Source: Mycobacterium kyorinense (lineage in GTDB: Bacteria; Actinomycetota; Actinomycetes; Mycobacteriales; Mycobacteriaceae). From it: DNA of 50,443 bases. The notes beneath the pieces are model-generated. The model saw only the letters and a program-made list of their open reading frames with translations, searched no databases and was not told the origin of the DNA. The stretch spans positions 1 to 50,443 of the forward strand of contig NZ_LZKJ01000109.1 of the NCBI RefSeq assembly GCF_001672775.1, read 5' to 3'. Positions 1 to 8,481 of the stretch are shown here, piece after piece. Positions within the stretch are counted from its first letter, which is position 1. Each line of letters starts with the position of its first letter. The position numbers and the translations under genes are program-made.

Positions 1-878
1 ACGATGATGGTGGCCGGCAGCCCATTGTGTTGACCTAGGTCGCCGGAGGCCAGCAGGGCGCGGGCGGCGGCGAGCAGCGCGTCATGGTTGCGCTGGGCGG
101 TGCTGCGGGTGTCGCGGTCGATGGCCTCTTGGGACGGGGTCCCGCTCACACACGGGATGGGGTCCTCAGGGTTGCACATGCCGGGGGCGGCCAGCTTGGC
201 CCATATCGCTTCGATGGCCGCCCGCAGCTCAGGCGTGACCCAGCCGGTCAACTGCGACATCGCATCGGGGTGCTGATTACCCAGACCCAGGCCGCGGCGC
301 CGCGCCCGGTCGGTGTCGGTGTAATCCCCGTCGGGATTCAGACAGTCGGTGAGGCGGTCGGCGAGCTTGGCCAAGTCATCGGGGCGATGCTCGCCGGCCA
401 GCTGGGCCAGGTGGGCTTCGGCGCGTTCACGGGTCTCCACATCCACGGCATCGGGTAGCCGGTGACAAAAGCTGCGGATCACCGCCACGTGCCCGGCCCC
501 GAGGGTCCCGGCGCGCTGCGCGGCAGCGGTGGCGGGCAGCAGCGGTTCGAGCGGTTCGCCGATCATCGCGCGGCGCGGCCCCAGATCAGCGGCCTCACCG
601 ATGCGCCGGGCGGCGTCGGCGCGGGTGATGCCCAACCGTTCGGCCAGCGCAAACCCCAGCTTGCCACCCAATTCGGCTTCGCTGGCCTGGTCGGCGAGCT
701 GGTTGATCAACGGGTGTTCGACAGCGGGCAGCTGGCGGCGCAGCGTCTCACACCGCTGCAACATGACCAGCCGCTCGGGAGTGGTCAGCCCGTCAGAGCA
801 CAAGTCCAAGGCCCGCTTGAGGTATGCGGTCAGCCCATCGAAGACCTCATCGATCTCCTCACGACCACTAGAAAGCAT
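1..878 (-). CDS. 13E12-repeat family / DUF222 protein, 5' part only (runs off window)
   Basis: Translating the minus strand from the ATG at 878 gives 292 open codons that reach the window edge without a stop, so the 3' end, where an HNH nuclease motif would lie, is not visible. The protein is recognised as the DUF222 module of the mycobacterial 13E12 family, with segments such as [19 protein letters not shown] (about residues 81-99) and a helical Ala/Arg-rich body. These proteins are often joined to a C-terminal HNH domain and sit in repetitive, mobile-looking loci. The cellular role is not established. The start is supported by a TAGAAT -10 box ending 6 nt upstream, as expected for a leaderless mRNA. 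Family assignment is confident; nuclease activity cannot be judged here. Confidence 0.85.
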   Translation of the reverse strand, partial: MLSSGREEIDEVFDGLTAYLKRALDLCSDGLTTPERLVMLQRCETLRRQLPAVEHPLINQLADQASEAELGGKLGFALAERLGITRADAARRIGEAADLGPRRAMIGEPLEPLLPATAAAQRAGTLGAGHVAVIRSFCHRLPDAVDVETRERAEAHLAQLAGEHRPDDLAKLADRLTDCLNPDGDYTDTDRARRRGLGLGNQHPDAMSQLTGWVTPELRAAIEAIWAKLAAPGMCNPEDPIPCVSGTPSQEAIDRDTRSTAQRNHDALLAAARALLASGDLGQHNGLPATII

Positions 879-890
879 GTTCGAATTCTA
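869..890 (-). promoter_or_regulatory. Leaderless promoter with degenerate SOS-type palindrome on the DUF222 start codon
   Basis: Minus strand: -10 hexamer TAGAAT (890-885), 6 nt, then ATG (878). A half-perfect LexA-type site covers the start: TCGAAC (884-879), four bases, then TTTCTA (874-869), against the mycobacterial consensus TCGAAC-N4-GTTCGA; the second half matches at 4 of 6 bases. The geometry is the same as at the second DUF222 gene (15826-15846). Whether LexA still binds this weakened site is an inference. Confidence 0.5.
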
Positions 891-930
891 TCGACGGGGT
901 ACGACACGGCGCGAGCACCGAAATCCCGCC

Positions 931-958
931 TGTGGACAAGGCGCCAACTGTGGATAAC
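931..958 (-). promoter_or_regulatory. Two DnaA-box-like 9-mers in direct orientation
   Basis: Read on the minus strand, TTATCCACA (958-950) matches the classical DnaA-box consensus exactly, and TTGTCCACA (939-931) is a recognised variant. They point the same way with starts 19 bp apart. They lie about 40-80 bp upstream of the DUF222 -10 box. Two boxes without an AT-rich unwinding region are not an origin; they could be a DnaA-responsive control site or chance. Confidence 0.4.
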
Positions 959-970
959 AGCTGAAACCCA

Positions 971-991
971 AGTGACACAAGTGCTGTCACT
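971..991 (-). terminator. Stem-loop terminator after the LLM oxidoreductase gene
   Basis: Perfect inverted repeat AGTGACA / TGTCACT (991-985 and 977-971) with a 7-nt loop. It overlaps the stop codon at 989-987. The minus-strand transcript continues TGGGTTTC after the stem, a short U-containing tail. It would separate the glnE-hotdog-LLM transcript from the DUF222 gene. Confidence 0.5.
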
Positions 992-1847
992 CGTCGAGCA
1001 GTAAGTCCTTCCGGAACCGCCGCATGCCGTCGACCTTCTCGGCCAGGGTGGCGTCCGGCCCGGCGTAGAACATCCACGGCATCGTGAGGATGCCGGTGAT
1101 CCCGGCATCGGCGGCGCGTTGGTAATCGGCAACGGTGAACGCGTCGGTGAGCGGCGTCAGGATCGTGAAATCGTCCATCGACAAACCGTTTTCGGCTCGC
1201 AGAGCACGCAGCCGGTTAGCGGCCTCGATCGCACGATCCGTCTTGATCAGATCGCCTATCCAGCCGTCGTGCCGCGCTGCGCGCCGCAGGGCAATTTCGC
1301 TGAGCCCGCCGACATACACCGGTATCGGTGGCGGTGTCGGCTCCATCTCCAGCCGCGGTGTCCGGTAGAACCGGCCGTCGAACTCCGTCCAGCCCGGGCT
1401 CCATAACGCGGCCATCAACTCGAGCATTTCGTCGGTGCGCTTGCCCCGGTCTTCGAATTGCTGCTCCATCAACGCGAACTCGTCGGCGCACCAGCCGACG
1501 CCCACACCGAGCTCCACCCGGCCGTCGGCCAGACAGGCGGCGGTGCCGATGGCTTTGGCCGTCGCATAGGGGTTGCGCATCGCCGGGATGTAGACGGTAG
1601 TGACGAACCGCAGCCGGGTCGTCACCTGCGCGAGCGCGCCGACCAGAACCCACGGGTCAGGCCACGGGGTGAACGGCTGCCACCGCCGCTGGCCGTCCTT
1701 GGTGTACGGGTAGGGGGTACTCAGCGTTTCCAGGTTGACGATGTGATCGGGGATCCCGATACCGTCGTAGCCCAGGTCGTCGGCGGCCTTCGCGATTTCG
1801 ACGATTTCGTGGGTGTTCAGATACGCGCTGCTGATGTAGAACTTCAT
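987..1847 (-). CDS. LLM-class (luciferase-like) F420-dependent oxidoreductase
   Basis: A 286-residue protein with the single-domain luciferase-like fold. An N-terminal beta strand (MKFYISSAYL) is followed by the DDLGYDGIGIPDHIV segment, the ADGRVELGVGVGW segment near residue 110 and PIPVYVGGLSEIALRRAAR near 175. Length and motifs fit the TIGR03619-like F420-dependent subgroup that is expanded in mycobacteria. Such enzymes move hydride between coenzyme F420 and a substrate in the cytosol; the substrate cannot be predicted here. Its ATG overlaps the stop of the upstream hotdog gene by 4 bp, so the two are very likely translationally coupled. FMN rather than F420 use cannot be excluded. Confidence 0.85.
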   Translation of the reverse strand: MKFYISSAYLNTHEIVEIAKAADDLGYDGIGIPDHIVNLETLSTPYPYTKDGQRRWQPFTPWPDPWVLVGALAQVTTRLRFVTTVYIPAMRNPYATAKAIGTAACLADGRVELGVGVGWCADEFALMEQQFEDRGKRTDEMLELMAALWSPGWTEFDGRFYRTPRLEMEPTPPPIPVYVGGLSEIALRRAARHDGWIGDLIKTDRAIEAANRLRALRAENGLSMDDFTILTPLTDAFTVADYQRAADAGITGILTMPWMFYAGPDATLAEKVDGMRRFRKDLLLDE

Positions 1848-2476
1848 CCGACTTCCCGCGCCCAGGCCGGCTTGATGAAGATCCCTTCCGCTTCGGCAGT
1901 GATCCCGTTGCCATCCGAGATATGCCCACGGGCAAGGGCTTTGACGGCTTCGATGCGCTCGATGGTGGCTTCGGCGCGAAGCTTGCCCAATGGAGTGCCG
2001 CGCAGGTATTTGACGGTGATGGTTCCGGTGAACAGCGGCTTGGTCAGTCCTTCGCTGGCCGCCTCGCCCAGGATGTGGTCGAGGACAAGGGCACAGATGC
2101 CGCCGTGCACCAGGCCCGGCGGCCCCTCATAGGCTGAGCCCAGCGAGAATTCGCTCCAACATCTGGCGCCGTCTGGGTCGTGGTGAATGGTCAGCGGCGG
2201 CGAGATCGGGTTGCGCATCCCGATCACCGCGTTACCCCAGGCCAGTGGGCGCCCTTCGACGGTGTAGCGCACGCCTTGCGGTTCGTCGAGTTGGCTGCTG
2301 CGCAGTGTCCGGGTCACCGCTTGAATCGCGTTTCGCGCGTCATGCACGGTGTCACCGTCGACCTGGGTGCGAAGCGTGGCGTCGATGAGGTCGCGCACCG
2401 CATCGGTCAGCGGACCATACAGCGCCGTCAGCCGCGCATGCTCCTCGGCGCTCATGACCTCGTAGGTAAAGTTCAA
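1844..2476 (-). CDS. PaaI-type hotdog-fold thioesterase
   Basis: A 210-residue protein whose C-terminal half carries the hotdog signature GLVHGGICALVLDHILGE (about residues 121-138), followed by the strand FTGTITVKYLRGTPLGK. The His-Gly-Gly followed by Asp is typical of the PaaI/4HBT acyl-CoA thioesterase group, which hydrolyses acyl-CoA or aryl-CoA thioesters in the cytosol. The N-terminal 60 residues are helical and are also seen in longer mycobacterial members. It starts 8 bp after the glnE stop and its stop overlaps the LLM gene start, so all three may be co-transcribed. A thioesterase next to an F420-type oxidoreductase suggests a small lipid or aromatic catabolic step, which is inference. 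Confidence 0.85.
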   Translation of the reverse strand: MNFTYEVMSAEEHARLTALYGPLTDAVRDLIDATLRTQVDGDTVHDARNAIQAVTRTLRSSQLDEPQGVRYTVEGRPLAWGNAVIGMRNPISPPLTIHHDPDGARCWSEFSLGSAYEGPPGLVHGGICALVLDHILGEAASEGLTKPLFTGTITVKYLRGTPLGKLRAEATIERIEAVKALARGHISDGNGITAEAEGIFIKPAWAREVG

Positions 2477-2484
2477 CTGGCCTC

Positions 2485-5463
2485 CTAGTCGCCGAACACC
2501 TTGCGCACCACGGCTTTTGCTCGTCGAGTCACCCGCAGATAGTTATCCAGGAATTCGCCGCCGTCGCCGTTGCGCCAACCGGCGGCCACCGCGACGGCAT
2601 TGAGCTGACGGCCGGGACCGGGTAACTGGTCGGTGGGCTTCCCCCGCACCAGCACCAGCGCATTGCGGGCCCGGGTCGCCGTCAGCCAGGCCTGCCGCAG
2701 CAGCTCCACGTCGTCGACGGGAATAAGTTCGGCCGCCGCGATGGCGTCCAGACTCTCGAGCGTCGAGGTGTTGTGCAGCGCCGGGATCGCGTGCGCGTGG
2801 CGAAGCTGCACGAGCTGCACGGTCCACTCGATGTCGGCAAGCCCGCCGCGGCCCAACTTGGTGTGGGTCTTGGGGTCGGCGCCGCGCGGCAATCGCTCGG
2901 CGTCGACCCGGGCCTTCATCCGCCGGATTTCGCGCACCGCATCGGCCGACATCCCGCCTTCGGGGTAGCGCGTTTTATCGGCCAGCAGCAAAAACCGCTG
3001 GCCGAGCTCCGCGTCGCCGGCCACCGCGTGCGCCCGCAGCAGCGCCTGAACCTCCCACGGCTGCGCCCACTGTTCGTAATAGGCGGCGTAGGACGCCAAT
3101 GTGCGGACCAGCGGACCGTTGCGTCCCTCCGGGCGCAGGTTGGCATCGACGTCCAACGGCGGATCGACGCTGGGTGTCCCCAGCAGCGCCCGCACCTGCT
3201 CGGCGATCGACACCGACCAGCGCACCGCCTCCGAATCCTCGACACCGTCAGCCGGCTCGCAAACGAACATCACGTCGGCATCGGAGCCATAGCCCAGTTC
3301 GCGGCCGCCCAACCGGCCCATGCCGATCACCGCAAACCTGGCCGGGGCGGTGCCGTGCTCGGGAAGGTTCACCCGGATCACCGCATCCAGGGCGGCCTGC
3401 AGCACCGCCACCCACACCGATGTGAGCGCGGCGCACACATCGGTGACCTCGAGCATGCCGAGCAGGTCGGCCGAGGCCACCCGGGCCAGTTCACGTCGGC
3501 GCAGGGTGCGCGCCGCGGCGATGGCCCGGATCGGGTCGGCGTGCCGGGCCGCCGACGCGATCAACGCGCCGGCCACCGCCTCGGGCTCGGTTTCGAGCAG
3601 CTTCGGACCGGCCGGACCGTCGCCGTACTGCTGGATGACTTCCGGCGCGCGCATCAGCAGGTCCGGCACGTATGCCGAGGTGCCCAACACGTGCATGAGC
3701 CGCTTGGCCACCGCGCTGCTGTCCCGAAGCGTGGACAGATACCACCGCTGATCGACCATCGCTTCGCTGACCCGGCGGTAGGCCAACAGCCCGTTATCGG
3801 GGTCTGGAGTGTCGGAAAGCCAGTCCAGCAGTTTGGGCAGCAGGACCGCCTGGACTCGGCCGCGCCGTCCACTCTGGTTGATCAGCGCCGACAGGTGGCT
3901 CAGCGCGCTTTGCGGACCGTCGTAGCCGAGCGCGGCCAGCTGACGCTCGGCCGCCTCCGGCGTCATACCGTGGGAGAACTCCAGCGCCGCAGGGCCTATC
4001 GATTCCAGCAGCGGCTGGTAGAACAACTTGGCATGCAGCCGCGACACCCTGAGGTTCTGGCGTTTGAGCTCCTCGCGCAGCACACCGAGTGCGTCGTGCC
4101 GCCCGTCAGGCAGGATGTGGGCTGCCCGCGCCAGCCAGCGCAGCGCCTCGTCGTCGTCGAGGGCGGGCAGCAGGTGGGTGCGCTTGAGCCGCTGCAGCTG
4201 CAGCCGGTGCTCCAGCAGCCGGAGAAATTCGTAGGAGGCGGTCAGGTTCGCGGCGTCGTCGCGCCCGACGTAGCCGCCGCGGCCCAATGCGCTCAACGCA
4301 TCCACGGTGGAGGCCACATGCAGTGACTCGTCGCTGCGGCCGTGCACCAGTTGCAGTAGCTGCACCGCGAACTCGACATCGCGCAGCCCTCCGCTGCCGA
4401 GTTTGATCTCTCGGCTGCGGACGTCGGCCGGTACCAGTTGCTCCACCCGCCGGCGCATCGCCTGCACTTCGTCGACGAAATCCTCGCGTTCGCAGGCGCT
4501 CCACACCATCGGCATCAACGCGCTCAGGTAGCTCTCCCCCAGCTCGGGGTCGCCAGCGGCGGGCCGGGCCTTGAGCAATGCCTGAAACTCCCACGTCTTG
4601 GCCCAGCGCTGGTAGTAGGCGACGTGTGAGTCGACGGTGCGAACCAGCTCACCGGCCCGGCCTTCGGGGCGCAGTGCGGCGTCCACCTCGAAGAACGCTT
4701 CGGATGCCAGCCGCATCATCTCGCCGGCGACCCGTTTGGTCAGCGCGTCGGCGTGCTCGGCGACGAAGATCACGTCGACGTCGCTGACGTAGTTCAGTTC
4801 CCGGGCACCGCATTTGCCCATCGCGATGACCGCCAACCGGGGCGGGTTGTCCGCACCGCAGACGGCCGATTGGGCCACGGCCAGCGCCGCGGCCAGCGCG
4901 GCATCGGCGAGATCGGCCAGGTGGGCGCCCACAGCAGTGAACGGCAGCACCGGCTCGTCTTCGACAGCCGGTGCCAAATCGAGTGCCGCCAGCACCAACA
5001 GCCGATCACGATAAAGCGTTTGCAGCCGCTCCATGACTGGGGCACTTGAGGTTTCGGTGGCGCAGTCGGTGAAGCTGCGGCGCAGCTCGTCGGCCGACGG
5101 CAACGCCACCGTGCCGTCGGAGCCGACCAGCAGCCGCCACGACTGTGGGTGGGCGATCAGGTGGTCCCCCAGCGCCAGCGAAGAGCCCAGCAGCGCCAGC
5201 AACCGGCCCCGCAGTCTTCGATCCGTCAGCAGCGCGGCGTTGAGTTCATCCCATGCCGCGTCGGGAGCCTCCGAGAGCCGGACTATCGCGTTCAGCGCGG
5301 CGTCGGCGTCCGGTGCACGCGACAACGACCACAACAAGTCCACATGTGCGTCGGTGTTCCAGCCCAGCTGCGCCAAGTTGGCGCTGGCCCGAGAATCGAC
5401 CAACCCGAGCCGGCCCACGCTGGGCACTTTTGGGCGCTGCGTGGCGGGTTGGCTCACGACCAC
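2485..5463 (-). CDS. glnE: Bifunctional glutamine synthetase adenylyltransferase/deadenylase
   Basis: A 992-residue GlnE, the usual mycobacterial length. Two nucleotidyltransferase halves are visible. The N-terminal deadenylylase half has [20 protein letters not shown] at residues 211-230, and the C-terminal adenylylase half has [20 protein letters not shown] at 711-730. Each keeps the G-S/x-D-x-D metal-binding core, and each is followed by an RPEGR...LVRT block. The enzyme adds and removes AMP on the regulatory Tyr of type GlnA1 glutamine synthetase in response to nitrogen status and is essential in M. tuberculosis. It lies 61 bp downstream of glnA2 on the same strand. glnA1, the usual downstream neighbour, is not in this window. 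Confidence 0.97.
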   Translation of the reverse strand: MVVSQPATQRPKVPSVGRLGLVDSRASANLAQLGWNTDAHVDLLWSLSRAPDADAALNAIVRLSEAPDAAWDELNAALLTDRRLRGRLLALLGSSLALGDHLIAHPQSWRLLVGSDGTVALPSADELRRSFTDCATETSSAPVMERLQTLYRDRLLVLAALDLAPAVEDEPVLPFTAVGAHLADLADAALAAALAVAQSAVCGADNPPRLAVIAMGKCGARELNYVSDVDVIFVAEHADALTKRVAGEMMRLASEAFFEVDAALRPEGRAGELVRTVDSHVAYYQRWAKTWEFQALLKARPAAGDPELGESYLSALMPMVWSACEREDFVDEVQAMRRRVEQLVPADVRSREIKLGSGGLRDVEFAVQLLQLVHGRSDESLHVASTVDALSALGRGGYVGRDDAANLTASYEFLRLLEHRLQLQRLKRTHLLPALDDDEALRWLARAAHILPDGRHDALGVLREELKRQNLRVSRLHAKLFYQPLLESIGPAALEFSHGMTPEAAERQLAALGYDGPQSALSHLSALINQSGRRGRVQAVLLPKLLDWLSDTPDPDNGLLAYRRVSEAMVDQRWYLSTLRDSSAVAKRLMHVLGTSAYVPDLLMRAPEVIQQYGDGPAGPKLLETEPEAVAGALIASAARHADPIRAIAAARTLRRRELARVASADLLGMLEVTDVCAALTSVWVAVLQAALDAVIRVNLPEHGTAPARFAVIGMGRLGGRELGYGSDADVMFVCEPADGVEDSEAVRWSVSIAEQVRALLGTPSVDPPLDVDANLRPEGRNGPLVRTLASYAAYYEQWAQPWEVQALLRAHAVAGDAELGQRFLLLADKTRYPEGGMSADAVREIRRMKARVDAERLPRGADPKTHTKLGRGGLADIEWTVQLVQLRHAHAIPALHNTSTLESLDAIAAAELIPVDDVELLRQAWLTATRARNALVLVRGKPTDQLPGPGRQLNAVAVAAGWRNGDGGEFLDNYLRVTRRAKAVVRKVFGD

Positions 5464-5524
5464 GACGGTAGCGCACCCGCCGGAGAACGCTGAGTGGCGA
5501 GGGGGACGGCTCGCCGCGAATGAA

Positions 5525-6865
5525 CTACAGCGAAAGGTACGTCTTCAACTCGTAGGGCGTGACGTGGCTGCGGTAGTTCGCCCACTCTTGGCGCTTGTTA
5601 CGCAGGAAGAAGTCAAATACGTGCTCCCCCAACGCTTCCGCGACAAGCTCAGACTGCTCCATGGCCCGCAACGCATGGTCCAGGCTGGCCGGCAACTCGC
5701 GGTAGCCCATCGCGCGGCGCTCCTCGGGTGTCAGGTCCCACACGTTGTCCTCTGCTTGCGGTCCCAACGCATAACCCTTCTCCACGCCGCGCAATCCTGC
5801 GGCCAACAGCACGGCGAACGTCAGGTACGGGTTGCAGGCCGAGTCAGGGCTGCGCACCTCGATGCGGCGCGACGAGGTCTTGTGCGGGCTGTACATCGGA
5901 ATCCGCACCAGCGCCGACCGGTTGGCCGCCCCCCACGACGCGGCGGTGGGCGCCTCACCGCCGTGCACCAACCGCTTGTAGGAGTTGACCCACTGATTGG
6001 TGACGGCGCTGATCTCGCAGGCGTGTTCGAGGATTCCGGCGATGAACGATTTGGCGATGCTCGACAGCTGCAGCGGATCGTCCGGGCTGTGGAAGGCGTT
6101 GACTTCACCCTCGAACAGGCTCATGTGGGTGTGCATCGCCGAGCCGGGGAACTGCCCAAAAGGCTTGGGCATGAACGAGGCCCTCACGCCCTCCTCCAGC
6201 GCGACTTCCTTGATCAGGTAGCGGAAGGTCATGACGTTGTCGGCCATCGACAGCGCGTCGGCGAAGCGCAGGTCGATTTCCTGCTGGCCGGGGGCGCCTT
6301 CGTGGTGGGTGAATTCCACCGAGATGCCCATCGATTCCAAGGCTTCGATGGCGCGACGGCGGAAGTTGGACGCGGAGTCGTGCACAGCCTGGTCGAAGTA
6401 GCCGGCGTCGTCGGCCGGCACCGGCGGCTGCCCGTCGTCCGGTCCGGGCTTCAGCAGAAAGAACTCGATCTCGGGATGCACGTAGCAGGAGAAGCCCAGA
6501 TCGTTGGCCTTGCCGAGTTGGCGTCGCAGCACATGTCGCGGGTCTGCCCACGACGGCGACCCGTCGGGCATCGTGATGTCGCAGAACATCCGCGCGGAGT
6601 GGTGGCTGCCGGAGGTGGTGGTCCACGGCAGCACCTGGAACGTCGACGGGTCGGGGTGAGCGACCGTGTCGGCTTCGGAGATCCGGGAGAAACCCTCGAT
6701 CGACGAGCCGTCGAAGCCGATGCCCTCCTCGAAGGCACCCTCGAGTTCGGCCGGGGCGATCGCGACCGACTTGAGGTAACCGAGCACGTCAGTGAACCAC
6801 AGCCGGACGAAACGGATATCCCGTTCCTCCAGCGTGCGAAGCACGAATTCCTTCTGTCGATCCAT
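5525..6865 (-). CDS. glnA2: Glutamine synthetase, GlnA2 type
   Basis: Forms glutamine, or a gamma-glutamyl amide, from glutamate, ammonium or an amine, and ATP. The reading frame is open further upstream, but the ATG at 6865 ([17 protein letters not shown]) gives 446 residues, the known GlnA2 length, and avoids running into the neighbouring hydrolase gene. Core motifs are [10 protein letters not shown] near residue 50, [15 protein letters not shown] near 200 and [10 protein letters not shown] near 290. At the position of the GlnA1 adenylylation Tyr (NLYDLPP-like) the protein has [10 protein letters not shown], so the modified Tyr is replaced by Trp. That fits a GS I-alpha type enzyme that its neighbour GlnE cannot adenylylate. 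It starts 20 bp after the upstream hydrolase stop. Confidence 0.96.
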   Translation of the reverse strand: MDRQKEFVLRTLEERDIRFVRLWFTDVLGYLKSVAIAPAELEGAFEEGIGFDGSSIEGFSRISEADTVAHPDPSTFQVLPWTTTSGSHHSARMFCDITMPDGSPSWADPRHVLRRQLGKANDLGFSCYVHPEIEFFLLKPGPDDGQPPVPADDAGYFDQAVHDSASNFRRRAIEALESMGISVEFTHHEGAPGQQEIDLRFADALSMADNVMTFRYLIKEVALEEGVRASFMPKPFGQFPGSAMHTHMSLFEGEVNAFHSPDDPLQLSSIAKSFIAGILEHACEISAVTNQWVNSYKRLVHGGEAPTAASWGAANRSALVRIPMYSPHKTSSRRIEVRSPDSACNPYLTFAVLLAAGLRGVEKGYALGPQAEDNVWDLTPEERRAMGYRELPASLDHALRAMEQSELVAEALGEHVFDFFLRNKRQEWANYRSHVTPYELKTYLSL

Positions 6866-6885
6866 GATGCGAAGCGTATCGCGTC

Positions 6886-8418
6886 TCAGCACCGCAGGCT
6901 GCCTGGCGAGGCCCCGTCGACCAAGTAGCGCACTACTGCGGTGTCGACGCAGGGGTCGCCGTTGAACACCACGGTGTGTTGCGTGCCGTCGTAGGTGATC
7001 AGCGGGGCGCCGAGTTGGCGGGCCAAGTCGACTCCGGCCTGATACGGGGTGGCCGGGTCGTGGGTGGTGGACACGACGACGACCTTGCCTGGCCCTACCG
7101 GTGCGGCCGTATGCGGCGACGAGGTTGCCGGAACCGGCCACAGCGCGCACAGGTCGCGCGGCGCATAGCCGGTGAACTGCCCGTACGACAGGAATGGCGC
7201 GACCTGACGGATTTTGCGGTCGGCCTCCACCCACGCCGCCGAATCGGTGGGCGCGGGCGCGTCGACGCAGCGGATCGCGTTGAACGCGTCCTGGGAGTTG
7301 TCGTAGTGGCCGCTCTCGTCGCGTCCGTTGTAGTCGTCGGCGAGTTTCAACAGGTCATCGGCGTCGGCGCCACGTTGCAGGCCCAAGAGCCCGCTGGTCA
7401 GAAACTTCCAGTACTGCGGGGTGTAGAGCGCGTTGATCGTGCCGGTGATGGCATCTGCATAGCTCAGCCCCCGCGGGTCCGACGTCTTGCCGGGCCGGCC
7501 GACCAGCGGGTCGACGAGGTCGTGGTAGCGGCTCACCGATTTGGTGGGGTCGGTGCCCAGCGGGCAGCCTTGCGAGCGGGCGCAATCCGCGGCGTAATCG
7601 TTGAACACGGTTTGAAAGCCGGCCATTTGGTTGATGTTTTCCTCGACCGGCCCGACGCTGGGATCGATGGCGCCGTCAAGCACCATCGTCCGCACGTGCT
7701 CGCCGAACCGCTCGACGTAGGCGGTGCCCAACTCGGTGCCGTAGCTGAAGCCCAGATAGTTGATCTGCTCATCGCCCAGCGCTTGGCGGACCATGTCCAT
7801 ATCGCGAGCGGCAGCGGCGGTTCCGACGTTCTGCAAAAACGCCGCGCCCATCCGCTCGGAGCATTGTCGGGCCAACTGCTGGTAGAGCGACTCGATGTGG
7901 GCCACCCCGGCCGGGCTGTAGTCGACCATCGGTTCGCGCCGATACGCGTCGAATTCGGCATCGGTGCGGCAACGCAGCGCCGGTGTGGAGTGGCCGACAC
8001 CGCGGGGATCGAACCCGACCAGGTCGAAACGCTGCGCGATCTCGCTGTCCGCCAGCCCGGCTCCCATCGCCGCGACGGTGTCGACGGCCGAGGCGCCCGG
8101 CCCGCCCGGATTGACCAACAATGACCCGATCCGCGGACCGGTGGCGGGAATCCGAATCAGCGCGAGCTGCGCCTGAGCGCCGGCTGGCTGGCTGTAGTCG
8201 ACCGGGACCGGCACCGTGGTGCACCGGGCGGTGGGAATGTCGCTGGTGTCATCGAGAAATCGGCTACAACTTCCCCAGCTGAGCGCCGTCGCGGGTTGGC
8301 CGGCGTCCGCTTCCGGGGTAGCACCGGCCAGCGCACCAGCCGTCGAGGTCAGTAGTGCAAACGAAAGCAGCGCAGAGCTCAGCCGTCTCATGCGCCACAT
8401 GGCTGTCCATCGTTGCAT
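6886..8418 (-). CDS. Secreted alpha/beta-hydrolase, Hip1/CaeA paralogue (Rv2223c-like)
   Basis: A 510-residue alpha/beta-hydrolase of the SCO7095/tripeptidyl-peptidase family. The catalytic triad is visible: Ser225 in GFSYGTELG, Asp454 in THDPATPY and His481 in GTQHTVVF. The oxyanion segment is NPGGPGAS near 103. The N-terminus has a basic stretch, a hydrophobic core (residues 12-32) and an Ala-x-Ala region, so export is expected. There is no lipobox Cys, unlike the paralogue just upstream (63 bp). An internal Met at residue 10 would give a shorter, more typical signal peptide and may be the true start. It is clearly a tandem duplicate of the next gene that has diverged. Substrate unknown. 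Confidence 0.9.
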   Translation of the reverse strand: MQRWTAMWRMRRLSSALLSFALLTSTAGALAGATPEADAGQPATALSWGSCSRFLDDTSDIPTARCTTVPVPVDYSQPAGAQAQLALIRIPATGPRIGSLLVNPGGPGASAVDTVAAMGAGLADSEIAQRFDLVGFDPRGVGHSTPALRCRTDAEFDAYRREPMVDYSPAGVAHIESLYQQLARQCSERMGAAFLQNVGTAAAARDMDMVRQALGDEQINYLGFSYGTELGTAYVERFGEHVRTMVLDGAIDPSVGPVEENINQMAGFQTVFNDYAADCARSQGCPLGTDPTKSVSRYHDLVDPLVGRPGKTSDPRGLSYADAITGTINALYTPQYWKFLTSGLLGLQRGADADDLLKLADDYNGRDESGHYDNSQDAFNAIRCVDAPAPTDSAAWVEADRKIRQVAPFLSYGQFTGYAPRDLCALWPVPATSSPHTAAPVGPGKVVVVSTTHDPATPYQAGVDLARQLGAPLITYDGTQHTVVFNGDPCVDTAVVRYLVDGASPGSLRC

Positions 8419-8481
8419 GAGTCAGAGCCCAGGTGCACGGCCTCAAGGTCACACCTTGGTCTCGTTATCTGCCGGGGAGTC

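Noticed and set aside
931..958. Replication origin or plasmid-type origin
   Set aside because: Only two DnaA-like boxes, no AT-rich region and no rep or dnaA/dnaN context.
2773..4326. 517-codon plus-strand open frame opposite glnE
   Set aside because: It mirrors glnE codon structure in high-GC DNA; no family resemblance, and composition (Arg/Gln/His rich) is typical of antisense shadows.
5033..6928. 631-codon plus-strand open frame opposite glnE/glnA2
   Set aside because: Same reason; it spans two well-supported genes on the other strand and has no motif.
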